Source: Ilyomonas limi
GTDB lineage: Bacteria; Bacteroidota; Bacteroidia; Chitinophagales; Chitinophagaceae
DNA length: 64,000 nucleotides
Assembly (NCBI RefSeq): GCF_005233845.1
Contig: NZ_SZQL01000015.1
Location: forward strand, 1 to 64,000
Reading direction: 5' to 3'
The notes beneath the pieces were generated by a model. That model was not told the DNA's origin and did not search any database. It was given only the letters and a program-made list of their open reading frames with translations. Positions 8,447 through 17,510 of this stretch are shown in pieces. Made by a program: the position numbers and the translations under genes. Position 1 is the first letter of the stretch; the number at the start of each line of letters is the position of its first letter.

Positions 8447-8908
8447 ATGAGCCTGGTAAAAAAAGTTCTGTTGCCCTTATTGGCTGTATTTATTTTAATT
8501 CAATTTATACAACCTGCTCATAACAAAAGCACCCAGATAATGTCAACAGATATTACAAAAATCTATAACGTTCCCGATAACGTTCAGATTGCTTTAAAGA
8601 ATGCCTGTTATGATTGCCATAGCAATAACACCAGCTATCCATGGTATTCTAATATGCAACCAATGGCCTGGCTAATGGCAAACCATATTAAAAACGGCAA
8701 GGCGGAACTTAATTTTAGTGAGTTTGGTTTATACACAACAAGGCGGCAGAAGAGCAAATTAAAATCAATAGCAAGTCAGATAAATGATGGTGAAATGCCA
8801 CTATCTTCTTATATGCTGATGCACAAAAATGCCAATCTTTCAAAGGATGAAAAAGCATTAATCATCAACTGGGCAATGAAAACAAAAGACAGTCTTTCGG
8901 CAAAGTAG
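8447..8908 (+). CDS. Membrane-anchored haem-binding domain protein (mono-haem cytochrome c)
   Basis: A 153-residue protein with an N-terminal hydrophobic anchor (residues 6-22). One CxxCH motif (C-Y-D-C-H, about residue 50) is followed by the SNNTSYPWYSNMQPMAW pattern typical of the Haem_bd family of Bacteroidota. A distal Met (GEMPLSSYM) could be the second haem ligand. It faces the periplasm. Coupling to the DUF3347 lipoprotein (3-bp gap) suggests a redox partner, perhaps for Cu(I)/Cu(II) chemistry together with the multicopper oxidase encoded next. That link is inferred from position. Confidence 0.82.
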   Translation: MSLVKKVLLPLLAVFILIQFIQPAHNKSTQIMSTDITKIYNVPDNVQIALKNACYDCHSNNTSYPWYSNMQPMAWLMANHIKNGKAELNFSEFGLYTTRRQKSKLKSIASQINDGEMPLSSYMLMHKNANLSKDEKALIINWAMKTKDSLSAK

Positions 8909-8997
8909 AGGTTGTATATGAATGAAGTAAAGAGAATATTAATTAAAATTTTCAAAGCAATATTTATCCGAAAAAAAGATTGCTGCAAATGAATATT

Positions 8998-9049
8998 ATC
9001 AAACATCAGCCGGTAGCATTAGGACAACCTGCTGCCGGCGATGTTTGAT
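8998..9049. repeat. Intergenic inverted repeat
   Basis: Left arm ATCAAACATC-a-GCCGG (8998-9013) pairs with right arm CCGGC-GATGTTTGAT (9035-9049): 15 pairs with one bulged A around a 21-nt loop. There is no T-tract, so it could be a transcription end signal for the haem-protein operon, an mRNA 3' stabiliser, or a small mobile palindromic element. Confidence 0.5.
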
Positions 9050-9117
9050 GATTGTGAGTACCACAGTTATAATCATTAATGCAAGTATGTTGAAAGTAAA
9101 AAAATAGAAAGAACAAA

Positions 9118-11958
9118 ATGAAAAGAATAGTCTTAATAGCTTTTGGCTTGGTGCTGTATTCCTTTGCTTTTGCACAGGAAATGCCTGGAATGAAAATGCC
9201 GATGTCCAAAAGCGAAACAAAGAAAACGGGTGAAAAAAGTAATGATAATAAATCTGAAGAAAAAGTAACCTACACCTGTGTTATGCACCCGGAAATTCAT
9301 TCTCCTAAACCAGGCAATTGCCCAAAGTGCGGAATGAAGCTGGTAAAAGAAAAATCGAAAACTGTAGCCAAGCCAGCAAATAGCAGCAGTAAAATGCACA
9401 TGTCTAAAGATACATCTATGCCAATGAAGATGGGCATGGACACCAAAGACAGTATACATATGGATGATAATACGCAAATGTCAGGCGATTCATCCAGAGG
9501 AAAAACAATGAACATAGGCAATATGAAAATGGACAATATGGATATGCCAAAAGTAAATTTAGGACCCATAAAAACAATTGTCAATAATACGCCTCCGCAT
9601 ACTGTAACGTACCATTTATACATAAGAGATACCACTGTAATGTTTGGCAAAAAACCAAAACGTGCTATTGCAGTGAACGGGCAGATACCTATGCCTACAC
9701 TTACATTTACCGAAGGTGATACCGCAGAGATATGGGTACACAACGAATTGAATGAAGAAACTTCGCTCCACTGGCATGGACTGTTTCTGCCTAATAAAAT
9801 GGATGGCGTACCCTTTTTAACTCAAATGCCTATTAAGCCTGGCGCAACATACCTGTATAAGTTTCCTATCATTCAGCATGGCACCCACTGGTATCATAGC
9901 CATTCGGGATTACAAGAACAAATTGGTATGTATGGCGCTTTTATCATGAATAAAAGAAAGGAATGGGATATTCCCACCATACCAGTTGTGCTAAGCGATT
10001 GGACAGATATGAACCCACGTGAGGTAAACCGTAGTCTTCACAATCAAACAGATTGGTTTGGCATCAGGAAAAACACCATACAAAGTTATTCGGAAGCGAT
10101 AAAAACGGGCCATTTGAAAACCAAACTTACCAACGAATGGAAACGCATGCTGGCTATGGATGTAAGTGATGTCGCGTACGATAATTTTTTAATTAACGCA
10201 AAAAATCAAAGTAGCCATCCGGAATTTAAGGCGGGAGATAAAGTAAGATTGCGCATTGCAAATGGAGGTGCTTCTTCTTATTTCTGGCTTACTTATTCAG
10301 GAGGAAAAATAACAGTAGTAGCTACGGACGGTAATGATGTAGAGCCGGTGGAAGTGGACAGGCTGATAATAGCAGTATCCGAAACCTATGATGTGGTCGT
10401 AACTATTCCTGAGAACAAAAGTTATGAGTTTTTAGTTACGCCTGAAGATCGTACCAAATCAGCCTCCTTATGGCTGGGCAGTGGGCCAAAAGTACCAGCG
10501 GCAAAGCTGCCCACGCTCAAATACTTTGCCGGCATGAAGATGATGAATGACATGATGGATATGCGGGGTAACATGGTACAAATGGAAGGCATGGAAATGT
10601 CCAATCAGAGTATGGACATGAACACCGTTATGTACCCTGAGATAACCGGCTACGAAAATAAAGGCAAAACCAAAGGTTCACAAGGTGACAATGGAACCAG
10701 CAGCAGTGAAACAGACAATACAGCCAGCCAGGACATGAAAGGCATGGATATGAAGAACGAAAGCAAAAATGACCCAGACAACACAATGTCCATGAATGGG
10801 ACAACGGAAAACAGGAAGAACAAAGCAGATGAAAAGGGTAGCGTGAAGATGGATAATAGTATGGAGGGCATGGACATGGGTAACACAAGCAGCGATATTG
10901 TAACCCTAAACTATACAATGCTTAAAGCACCTGAAAAGACCACCCTGCGCCCCGGGCCGTTGAAAACACTAAGCTTTGAATTAACTGGTAATATGAACCG
11001 TTATGTATGGAGTTTAGACAACAAAGTGGTTTCAGAAGCAGATAAAATCTTAATAAAAAAAGGTGAGAACGTAAGGATCATTCTGTATAACAATACTATG
11101 ATGCGCCACCCGATGCACTTGCACGGACATGACTTCAGGCTATTGAATGGACAGGGAGATTACTCTATTATGAAAAACATCATAGACATTATGCCTATGG
11201 AGCGGGACACCATAGAATTTGCTGCAACAGAACCCGGTGGCGACTGGTTTTTCCATTGCCATATTTTATACCACATGATGAGTGGCATGGGTCGGGTGTT
11301 TAGTTACCAGGATACGCTGGTAGATAAAACTGATATTACAAGTGCCAGTTTAGCTAAACGTAAATTGAATTCAGACGACCGCCACTTCCATTCAATGGCA
11401 AGGATAGGCATTGAAAGCGCCGGTAGCGATGGTATGGCTATGCTATCAAATACACGCAATACAATTGCTACGGCGTGGCACCTGGGCCTTCATCCTGAGC
11501 ATGGCGAGGAAAGCGAAACTACAGTAGGGCGATACCTCGGCAGAATGCAGTGGTGGAGACCTTTTATTGGTTATGATTATCACTACAAAAGAGTAGGACC
11601 GAACGGGGAGGAAATTAAAAAAGGAATAATGGGGAATAACATCTTTGGCAATGATAAGTACAATATGCTTGGTCAGTTAAGTAATAAAAATAATCGTAGC
11701 ACGATAACAGCAGGCATCCAGTATTTATTGCCAATGAATGTTATATCTGAGTTCCGTACGGACCTCTATGGCAAATTGCGTTTTCAGTTAATGCGGGAAG
11801 ATATTCCGGTAACACCACGCCTTCGCGCCAACTTCATGGTTAATACAGACAAGGAATACGCCCTCGGCATGCGTTACATCATTACAAAATACGTCAATCT
11901 TTCCAGCCACTATGATAGCGACATGGGGTGGGGTGCAGGTATTACAATAACATATTGA
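9118..11958 (+). CDS. Multicopper oxidase with N-terminal HMBD and C-terminal CopB-like domain
   Basis: 946 residues, longer than usual PcoA/CopA oxidases (about 600). In order: a signal peptide (1-20); a heavy-metal-binding domain, residues 52-75 (YTCVMHP, C68-P-K-C71-GM); and cupredoxin domains with all copper-site motifs, H218-W-H220-G, H260-S-H262, H664-x2-H667-x-H669 and H713-C-H715-x3-H719-x4-M724. Between the second and third cupredoxin regions lies a Met-rich insertion (about residues 470-595). After residue about 770 comes a beta-rich tail ending in GWGAGITITY that resembles the CopB/PcoB outer-membrane protein. The family oxidises Cu(I) in the periplasm. The tail may tether it to the outer membrane, which is inference. 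Confidence 0.9.
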   Translation: MKRIVLIAFGLVLYSFAFAQEMPGMKMPMSKSETKKTGEKSNDNKSEEKVTYTCVMHPEIHSPKPGNCPKCGMKLVKEKSKTVAKPANSSSKMHMSKDTSMPMKMGMDTKDSIHMDDNTQMSGDSSRGKTMNIGNMKMDNMDMPKVNLGPIKTIVNNTPPHTVTYHLYIRDTTVMFGKKPKRAIAVNGQIPMPTLTFTEGDTAEIWVHNELNEETSLHWHGLFLPNKMDGVPFLTQMPIKPGATYLYKFPIIQHGTHWYHSHSGLQEQIGMYGAFIMNKRKEWDIPTIPVVLSDWTDMNPREVNRSLHNQTDWFGIRKNTIQSYSEAIKTGHLKTKLTNEWKRMLAMDVSDVAYDNFLINAKNQSSHPEFKAGDKVRLRIANGGASSYFWLTYSGGKITVVATDGNDVEPVEVDRLIIAVSETYDVVVTIPENKSYEFLVTPEDRTKSASLWLGSGPKVPAAKLPTLKYFAGMKMMNDMMDMRGNMVQMEGMEMSNQSMDMNTVMYPEITGYENKGKTKGSQGDNGTSSSETDNTASQDMKGMDMKNESKNDPDNTMSMNGTTENRKNKADEKGSVKMDNSMEGMDMGNTSSDIVTLNYTMLKAPEKTTLRPGPLKTLSFELTGNMNRYVWSLDNKVVSEADKILIKKGENVRIILYNNTMMRHPMHLHGHDFRLLNGQGDYSIMKNIIDIMPMERDTIEFAATEPGGDWFFHCHILYHMMSGMGRVFSYQDTLVDKTDITSASLAKRKLNSDDRHFHSMARIGIESAGSDGMAMLSNTRNTIATAWHLGLHPEHGEESETTVGRYLGRMQWWRPFIGYDYHYKRVGPNGEEIKKGIMGNNIFGNDKYNMLGQLSNKNNRSTITAGIQYLLPMNVISEFRTDLYGKLRFQLMREDIPVTPRLRANFMVNTDKEYALGMRYIITKYVNLSSHYDSDMGWGAGITITY

Positions 11959-12030
11959 TGTACTTTTTTAATCCATTCTCTTATGAACACGCATATCAAA
12001 TCTTTAACATCAAATAAAATAAGAACAGCT

Positions 12031-12645
12031 ATGAAAAAAACAGTATTAGTATTAGGAAGCGCAGTAGTTATAATATTTGCGGCTTGCACTAAAAGTAATG
12101 ACAACAATCAGTTTTTACAAGCTCATGATGCCAACCGCATGATGGATAGTATGCACGCTGTAATGGACAGAATGAATGCCATGACCATGACAAACGACCC
12201 CGAAGTTGATTTTGCAAACATGATGATGATGCACCACGAGGGAGCAATAAATATGGCTAATGCAGAACTGCAGTATGGAGCAAATGATTCACTCAAAAGG
12301 TTTGCTCAAAAAGTAATTACCGATCAACAAGCAGAGATAATGGAGTTTGAATCCATATTAGCAACACTTAGCATGGATAATATGGATATGGAGTTCATGC
12401 AGGAGCAAATGGACAATATGGGTAAAATGAGTAAAGCCGCCGATGTACAGCTTATAACAGGTGATATTGACAATGATTTTGCAACATTGATGATATGGCA
12501 TCATCAATCAGCCATAGACAATGCATCAGCGTATCTGCATCACGGTAATAATGAGCAGTTAAAAATGATTGCTACCAATATTATAAAGGCTCAAACAATG
12601 GAAATACAGGAACTGGCAGACTGGTTAAAGGCTAACAAGCGATAA
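12031..12645 (+). CDS. DUF305 lipoprotein
   Basis: About 204 residues from ATG 12031; an in-frame ATG at 11983 would add a non-signal extension and is not preferred. A lipobox (FAAC) follows the signal. Two DUF305 half-repeats are present: DFANMMMMHHEGAINMA and DFATLMIWHHQSAIDNA, each with the paired His and Met positions expected to bind copper in a four-helix fold. It is probably an envelope copper buffer. It lies 72 bp after the multicopper oxidase gene and is likely in the same transcript. The gene at 20346 is a degenerate close paralogue (shared AD-QLITGD-DND). Confidence 0.87.
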   Translation: MKKTVLVLGSAVVIIFAACTKSNDNNQFLQAHDANRMMDSMHAVMDRMNAMTMTNDPEVDFANMMMMHHEGAINMANAELQYGANDSLKRFAQKVITDQQAEIMEFESILATLSMDNMDMEFMQEQMDNMGKMSKAADVQLITGDIDNDFATLMIWHHQSAIDNASAYLHHGNNEQLKMIATNIIKAQTMEIQELADWLKANKR

Positions 12646-12664
12646 TAACAGGCGAAATACAATT

Positions 12665-12693
12665 GAAGGTGCAATTTTCATAGCTGCACCTTC
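12665..12693 (+). terminator. Possible hairpin terminator
   Basis: GAAGGTGCA (12665-12673) pairs perfectly with TGCACCTTC (12685-12693) around an 11-nt loop. The tail is only CT-rich, so termination efficiency is doubtful. Confidence 0.45.
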
Positions 12694-12742
12694 TCCTTCC
12701 TTGAAAGGTTTCTTTCAATTTAATCAATAAAAATCAAACATC

Positions 12743-13426
12743 ATGAACAACAAAATCAAATTAGCAATCACGCTTACAGCCGGAGTAATTTTTTTCTCTG
12801 CCTGCAACAATGGTACTGCAACTGACAAAAATGGAGCAGATACTACTACAATGAGTAACATGAATAGTGATACAATGGACAAGAAAATGGATATGGGTAA
12901 TACCAATTCAATGAATAGTGGATTGATGGGTTCTATGAATAGTATGATGGACAAAATGAGCAGCATGCAAATGTCCGGAGATTTTGATATGGACTTTGCT
13001 AATATGATGATTGAACACCACCAGGGCGCAATAGATATGAGCGAAGAAGAACTTAAATCAGGCAAGGATGAAAAAATGAAAACAATGGCTCAAAAGATAA
13101 TTACTGAGCAAAAAGAAGAGCAAAGCAAATTAAAGGATTTTGTAAAAAATCACAAGATTATGAAAATGGATATGGGGCAGCATGATCAACTAAGTAAAGA
13201 AATGACTGATATGAAAGCTTCAATGAGCAGTATGCAAATGACTGGTAATACCGATAAAGATTTTGCAACGATGATGATACCTCACCATGAAAGTGCAGTT
13301 AAGATGTTTAAAGACGAATTATCGTATGGAATGAATGCACAATTGAAACAAATGGCTCAAAAGGGAATAAGTGACCAAACCAAAGAGATCGATGAATTTA
13401 AAAGCTGGATGTCTGCAAATAAGTAA
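12743..13426 (+). CDS. Met-rich DUF305 lipoprotein
   Basis: A 227-residue lipoprotein (FSAC, Cys about residue 20) with a Met/Asn/Ser linker (MDKKMDMGNTNSMNSG, residues 38-70). Two DUF305 halves follow: DFANMMIEHHQGAIDMS and DFATMMIPHHESAVKMF. The HH pairs and surrounding Met residues are the expected Cu(I) ligands. It is the second of four DUF305 genes in the window and is closer to the canonical family than the others. It lies in the envelope, anchored by lipid. Confidence 0.88.
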   Translation: MNNKIKLAITLTAGVIFFSACNNGTATDKNGADTTTMSNMNSDTMDKKMDMGNTNSMNSGLMGSMNSMMDKMSSMQMSGDFDMDFANMMIEHHQGAIDMSEEELKSGKDEKMKTMAQKIITEQKEEQSKLKDFVKNHKIMKMDMGQHDQLSKEMTDMKASMSSMQMTGNTDKDFATMMIPHHESAVKMFKDELSYGMNAQLKQMAQKGISDQTKEIDEFKSWMSANK

Positions 13427-13478
13427 GACCTGTAGCCCTGTAACAAATAGTTTTTCTTAACCAATAAATATCAAACAA

Positions 13479-13820
13479 ATGAGTCACGAAAATCATCGCC
13501 AAATTATCACATCACTTTACGATTGTGCCACCGAATGTAATCATTGCGCTACGGTTTGCTTAGATGAACAGGATGTTAAAATGCTTTCCAGATGCATTAA
13601 GCTGGATCTGGATTGCGCAGCTATTTGCAGCCTCACCGCTACGCTTTTAGCCCGGGGTTCCGAACATGGGCATCACCTCCTAAAAGAGTGTATTGAGGTT
13701 TGTAACGCCTGTGCTGAAGAATGTGAAAAACATGCCAGTATGGGTATGGAGCATTGCAGGACTTGTGCAGAAGCTTGCAGAGCATGTGCCGAGGCTTGCA
13801 ATAATCACATTAATCAGTAG
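13479..13820 (+). CDS. Cytosolic four-helix-bundle copper storage protein (Csp3/DUF326-like)
   Basis: A 113-residue protein without signal peptide, carrying 16 cysteines in CxxxC, CxxC and CxxxCxxC spacings along predicted helices (YDCATECNHCATVC; LDCAAIC; ECIEVCNACAEEC; HCRTCAEACRACAEAC). This is the layout of Csp-type four-helix bundles that fill their core with Cu(I) thiolates. Lack of a signal sequence places it in the cytosol, like Csp3. It sits 52 bp after a DUF305 gene and ends the copper operon at a strong palindromic terminator. Role: storage or buffering of excess cytosolic Cu(I), by family knowledge. Confidence 0.88.
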   Translation: MSHENHRQIITSLYDCATECNHCATVCLDEQDVKMLSRCIKLDLDCAAICSLTATLLARGSEHGHHLLKECIEVCNACAEECEKHASMGMEHCRTCAEACRACAEACNNHINQ

Positions 13821-13827
13821 CATCTAT

Positions 13828-13859
13828 AAAAGATGCAGGTGTGTACACCTGCATCTTTT
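13828..13859. terminator. Strong bidirectional terminator
   Basis: The 15-bp perfect arms AAAAGATGCAGGTGT (13828-13842) and ACACCTGCATCTTTT (13845-13859) are separated by 2 nt. The A-run and T-run at the ends make it functional on either strand. It closes the operon that ends with the copper storage gene. The following 230 bases up to 14090 show no gene. Confidence 0.85.
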
Positions 13860-14090
13860 ATTAATTGAAATAGAACTTTTTTACATAGCTTATAATCTGT
13901 ACATCCTTCCAGTAGAATAGAGAATCATACAATTGAGTTTTATAAAGCAGTTGAAAAAATCAGAAGTGTTTGGAATTGAAAGTTATTAAGTGCTTTTCAT
14001 TTTTAAATTTTAAAAAGCACGGAACTTAAAACTTAATAAACCAGTAATACCTGAATCGCTATAATCCAGTTAAGAAATTAAACATTCTTT

Positions 14091-15119
14091 ATGTTCAAAG
14101 ACTATCCTTCACTCCATCCTTTGGCTATTCACTTTCCTATAGTGCTATTACTGCTTGCTGTTCCTTTTCAGGCTATTGTTATCTGGAAACCAAATTGGGT
14201 ACAGATACGCTGGACTGCCTTGTTTATTATGGCAGGAGGTTTCTTTTCTGCATGGGCAGCAAGCACTTTATTTCATGCAATGATTTCGCCGGATGCACCT
14301 AAATCAGCCTTGATCCTATTTAAAGCGCATGAAAAGTACGCACAATATACTTTATGGATGGCAGGTGGTACTTTACTATTAAAAGGCATAGGTGATTTTT
14401 ATAAAATCAACCGTCGCTCTTTTGATGTAATAGTGTTAATAGCCGCAATTATATCAGCTATATTTCTTTCCGTAGCAGGTCATCATGGTGCAAGGCTTAC
14501 ACATGTAGAAGGTGTGGGTCCTATGGGTAAATATTTAGGTACGGAGGAAGATGAAAAGAATATGGAAAACGGTACTATGGATATGGGCAATATGAAAATG
14601 GATTCTGCAAAGAAGATGAGCGATAGTATGCCGGGCATGAATAATATGCCTTCTATGGATACCATGAAGGGCATGGATTCTTCAATGGATATGAATGGCA
14701 TGGATAACATGGATAACATGAAAAACATGCCGGGTATGGGCAAAAAGGATAACAAAAACAATATGAAAGACATGAAGGGAATTAAAGACATGAAAGGTAT
14801 GGATAACATGAAAGATATGCCGGGAATGGATAAGTCGGATAAAAACAAGATGAAAGATATGAAAGGCATGGATAACATGAAAGACATGGACAATATGAAG
14901 AACATGCCGGGTATGGATACATCCGGTAAAAAAAACAGTATGAATGATATGAAGGGAATGAACAACATGAAGGATATGCCGGGCATGGATTCTTCAATGA
15001 ATATGAAAGATATGGGTAACATGAAGGGCATGAAAAGCATGAAACTCATTGATTCATCCAAACCCTATGATAATAATCCTGCAAGGGAAAGAACTGATTC
15101 TGCTAAAAGGGATAAATAG
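14091..15119 (+). CDS. DUF2231 membrane protein with long Met-rich tail
   Basis: 342 residues. Residues 1-150 form a DUF2231 four-helix membrane domain beginning LHPLAIHFPIVLL and containing FHAMISPDAP, KAHEKYAQYT and VAGHHGARLTH; its conserved histidines suggest haem or metal binding. Residues about 150-330 are a low-complexity tail of roughly 15 MKxM/MDxM/MPGM units (GMDNMKDMPGMDK and similar) rich in Met, Lys and Asp. Such a tail should bind many Cu(I)/Ag(I) ions. DUF2231 proteins usually lack it. The multicopper oxidase follows after 35 bp, so they probably form one operon. The side of the membrane on which the tail lies is not certain. Confidence 0.85.
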   Translation: MFKDYPSLHPLAIHFPIVLLLLAVPFQAIVIWKPNWVQIRWTALFIMAGGFFSAWAASTLFHAMISPDAPKSALILFKAHEKYAQYTLWMAGGTLLLKGIGDFYKINRRSFDVIVLIAAIISAIFLSVAGHHGARLTHVEGVGPMGKYLGTEEDEKNMENGTMDMGNMKMDSAKKMSDSMPGMNNMPSMDTMKGMDSSMDMNGMDNMDNMKNMPGMGKKDNKNNMKDMKGIKDMKGMDNMKDMPGMDKSDKNKMKDMKGMDNMKDMDNMKNMPGMDTSGKKNSMNDMKGMNNMKDMPGMDSSMNMKDMGNMKGMKSMKLIDSSKPYDNNPARERTDSAKRDK

Positions 15120-15154
15120 TAAAGTACTTCAACTACCATTTAATACAGGGAAAG

Positions 15155-17494
15155 ATGAAAATGAATATGAGATATATAGCTGTTATAGGAACCTGCTTTT
15201 TTAGTACTCTTTTATTTGCACAAACAGGTGGAACAAAAACTGCTGGTGAAAGTAATAAGCTACCTTCCAAATATCAAGGCAAAAGAGTAGAGTATGATTT
15301 ATACATTGCCGATACGATGGTTAACTACACCGGCAAAAAAAGAAAAGCCATCGCAGTAAATGGCTCCATACCTGCTCCATCCTTATATTTTACCCAGGGC
15401 GATACCGCTATTATCAGGGTACACAATACTATGAAAGAAGAAACTTCTGTGCATTGGCATGGTGTACTCGTACCCAATTCTGAAGATGGAGTGCCTTATT
15501 TAAACACAGCCCCTATCAAGCCGGGCACTATTCATACTTTTACTTTCCCCATCAAACAAAGCGGCACATTCTGGTATCACTCTCACACCATGCTGCAAGA
15601 ACAAGCTGGTCTTTATGGTTCTATTGTTATCAAAAGACCAGATGAACCAAAGATGAAAGAATATGTGCTTGTATTGTCCGACTGGTCTAATGAAAAACCG
15701 CGTGAGATTCAACGCTACCTTAAAAAAGGCGCAGAATGGTATTCCATTAAGAAAGGTGCTTTGCAGAGCTACGGCGAAGCCATTGCTGCCGGTTATCTCA
15801 AAGACAAACTGCATCAGGAATGGAAAAGGATGACACCAATGGATGTGGCAGATGTGTATTACAACCGGTTCCTTATTAATGGAAAGGATAAGAATTATTT
15901 TAAAGATGCAAAGCCTGGGGAAATTATAAAACTTAGGGTTATAAACGGTGGCTCTTCTTCTTATTTTACCATTCAGTTTGCAGGGGGGCAAATGCAGGTT
16001 GTATCTGCCGATGGCATTAATGTAATGCCCTTAATGGTTGATAAAATTGAACTTGCAACTGCCGAGACTTATGACGTTCTTATTAAGATGCCCGAAGATA
16101 CCGCTGCTTATGAGTTCAGGGCTACCTCCTGGGATATAACAGGGTATGGTTCTGTTTTTCTGGGAAACGGACCGGAGGTAAATGCACCGTCGCTGCCTAA
16201 GCTTAACTACTTTGCTATGATGCGGGAAATGAACAGCATGATGAGTAATATGAATATGAGTGGCGGCGGCATGAACATGAAGGGCATGAAAGACATGAAG
16301 GGAATGAATATGGGTGGCGGGGATATGAAGGGAATGAACATGAACGACAAAAAAGACACAGCTAACAAGAACAACACACAAGGCATGGACATGCCGGGAA
16401 TGGATATGAATAAAAAGGATAATGCAGGAATGGAAGGCATGGACATGAACGGAAGCAATATGCAATCCGGCGGTAACATGCCCGGAATGTTTATGCCTGG
16501 CATGGGACCAGAAGGCATCAAACTAAATTATGATATGTTGAGAAGCATCAATCCAACTACTTTAGACTCAACAAAAAAAATCCACGAGATTAAGCTCACC
16601 TTAACGGGCAATATGCTTCGCTATATCTGGTCTTTTGATAATAAAACTCTTTCCGAGTCTGATAATATTCTTATCCATCATGGAGAAAATGTCCGTATGA
16701 TATTGACCAATACTACTATGATGCGGCACCCGATGCACCTGCATGGTCACTTTTTCCGTTTCGTAAATGCACAGGGTGAATACTCGCCAATGAAACACAC
16801 ATTTGACATTAAACCAATGGAGACTGTTACTATTGAATTTTACGCAAATGAAGAAAAAGACTGGTTTTTTCATTGTCATAATTTGTTCCACATGGTGAGC
16901 GGTATGGCAAGAGTAGTGAGCTATGAAGGCAGTGAGAAAAATGAATTTGCACAAACAGGATACAAAGAGTTAAAAAGAGAAGACAGGAAGATATATCCGT
17001 GGGCAGATATTTCTGTTCACTCACAGGGTGTGTGGGGGCAGTTCAACTTTTCTAATAACAAAAATGCCTTAGAAATAGAAAGCCGCGCCACCTACAAAGG
17101 GGATGTGGAAGCGGAAAACCATTTGCTTCGCTATTTAGACAAGCAGCAGTATTTAGCTGCCTTTATAGGGTATGATTACCGAAGAAACAGAACTCATCCC
17201 GAGTACTCAAAACCCAATTCAACAGATAACCGTAATGTATTTGATGCAGGGTTTTATTATCTGCTACCCATGCTGGTGCGTTCAGAATGGAGAATAGATA
17301 ATACCGGACGCTTGCGTTTGCAGCTTGAAAGAAGAGACTTAGCATTAAGTAATAATTTCTTTGCCGACTTGCGGGTGAATACAGATAAAGAATATACAGT
17401 AGGCTTTCGTTACCAGTTCAGCCGGTATTTTTCCATTAGCACCAATTACGATAGCGACTATAAGTGGGGTGCGGGACTAACCCTTCATTATTGA
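15155..17494 (+). CDS. Multicopper oxidase with C-terminal CopB-like domain
   Basis: 779 residues, paralogous to the protein at 9118 but without the N-terminal HMBD. It has a signal peptide (MKMNMRYIAVIGTCFFSTLLFA) and copper motifs H100-W-H-G, WYHSH, H525-x2-H-x-H and H573-C-H575 with downstream Met. The Met-rich insertion (MNMKGMKDMKGMNMGG and others, about residues 352-450) lies before the third cupredoxin region. A beta-rich tail of about 150 residues ends DSDYKWGAGLTLHY, nearly the same ending as in the 9118 protein. It probably oxidises Cu(I) in the periplasm. It is flanked by DUF2231 and DUF4396 genes at 35 and 16 bp. Confidence 0.9.
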   Translation: MKMNMRYIAVIGTCFFSTLLFAQTGGTKTAGESNKLPSKYQGKRVEYDLYIADTMVNYTGKKRKAIAVNGSIPAPSLYFTQGDTAIIRVHNTMKEETSVHWHGVLVPNSEDGVPYLNTAPIKPGTIHTFTFPIKQSGTFWYHSHTMLQEQAGLYGSIVIKRPDEPKMKEYVLVLSDWSNEKPREIQRYLKKGAEWYSIKKGALQSYGEAIAAGYLKDKLHQEWKRMTPMDVADVYYNRFLINGKDKNYFKDAKPGEIIKLRVINGGSSSYFTIQFAGGQMQVVSADGINVMPLMVDKIELATAETYDVLIKMPEDTAAYEFRATSWDITGYGSVFLGNGPEVNAPSLPKLNYFAMMREMNSMMSNMNMSGGGMNMKGMKDMKGMNMGGGDMKGMNMNDKKDTANKNNTQGMDMPGMDMNKKDNAGMEGMDMNGSNMQSGGNMPGMFMPGMGPEGIKLNYDMLRSINPTTLDSTKKIHEIKLTLTGNMLRYIWSFDNKTLSESDNILIHHGENVRMILTNTTMMRHPMHLHGHFFRFVNAQGEYSPMKHTFDIKPMETVTIEFYANEEKDWFFHCHNLFHMVSGMARVVSYEGSEKNEFAQTGYKELKREDRKIYPWADISVHSQGVWGQFNFSNNKNALEIESRATYKGDVEAENHLLRYLDKQQYLAAFIGYDYRRNRTHPEYSKPNSTDNRNVFDAGFYYLLPMLVRSEWRIDNTGRLRLQLERRDLALSNNFFADLRVNTDKEYTVGFRYQFSRYFSISTNYDSDYKWGAGLTLHY

Positions 17495-17510
17495 TTCAAA
17501 GTAGAAAGCA

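Noticed and set aside
14483-15061. Long antisense reading frame (about 190 codons) opposite the Met-rich tail
   Set aside because: It arises from the low-complexity ATG/GAT-rich sense sequence; the translation is a Phe/Ser/Pro-rich artefact without promoter or family features. The same applies at 26747-27211.
16250-16500. Tandem DNA repeats (ATGAAxGGCATG-type) here and at 14580-15060 and 26740-27100
   Set aside because: They are explained by Met-rich protein repeats in clear reading frames; unit length varies, and there are no spacers as in CRISPR arrays.
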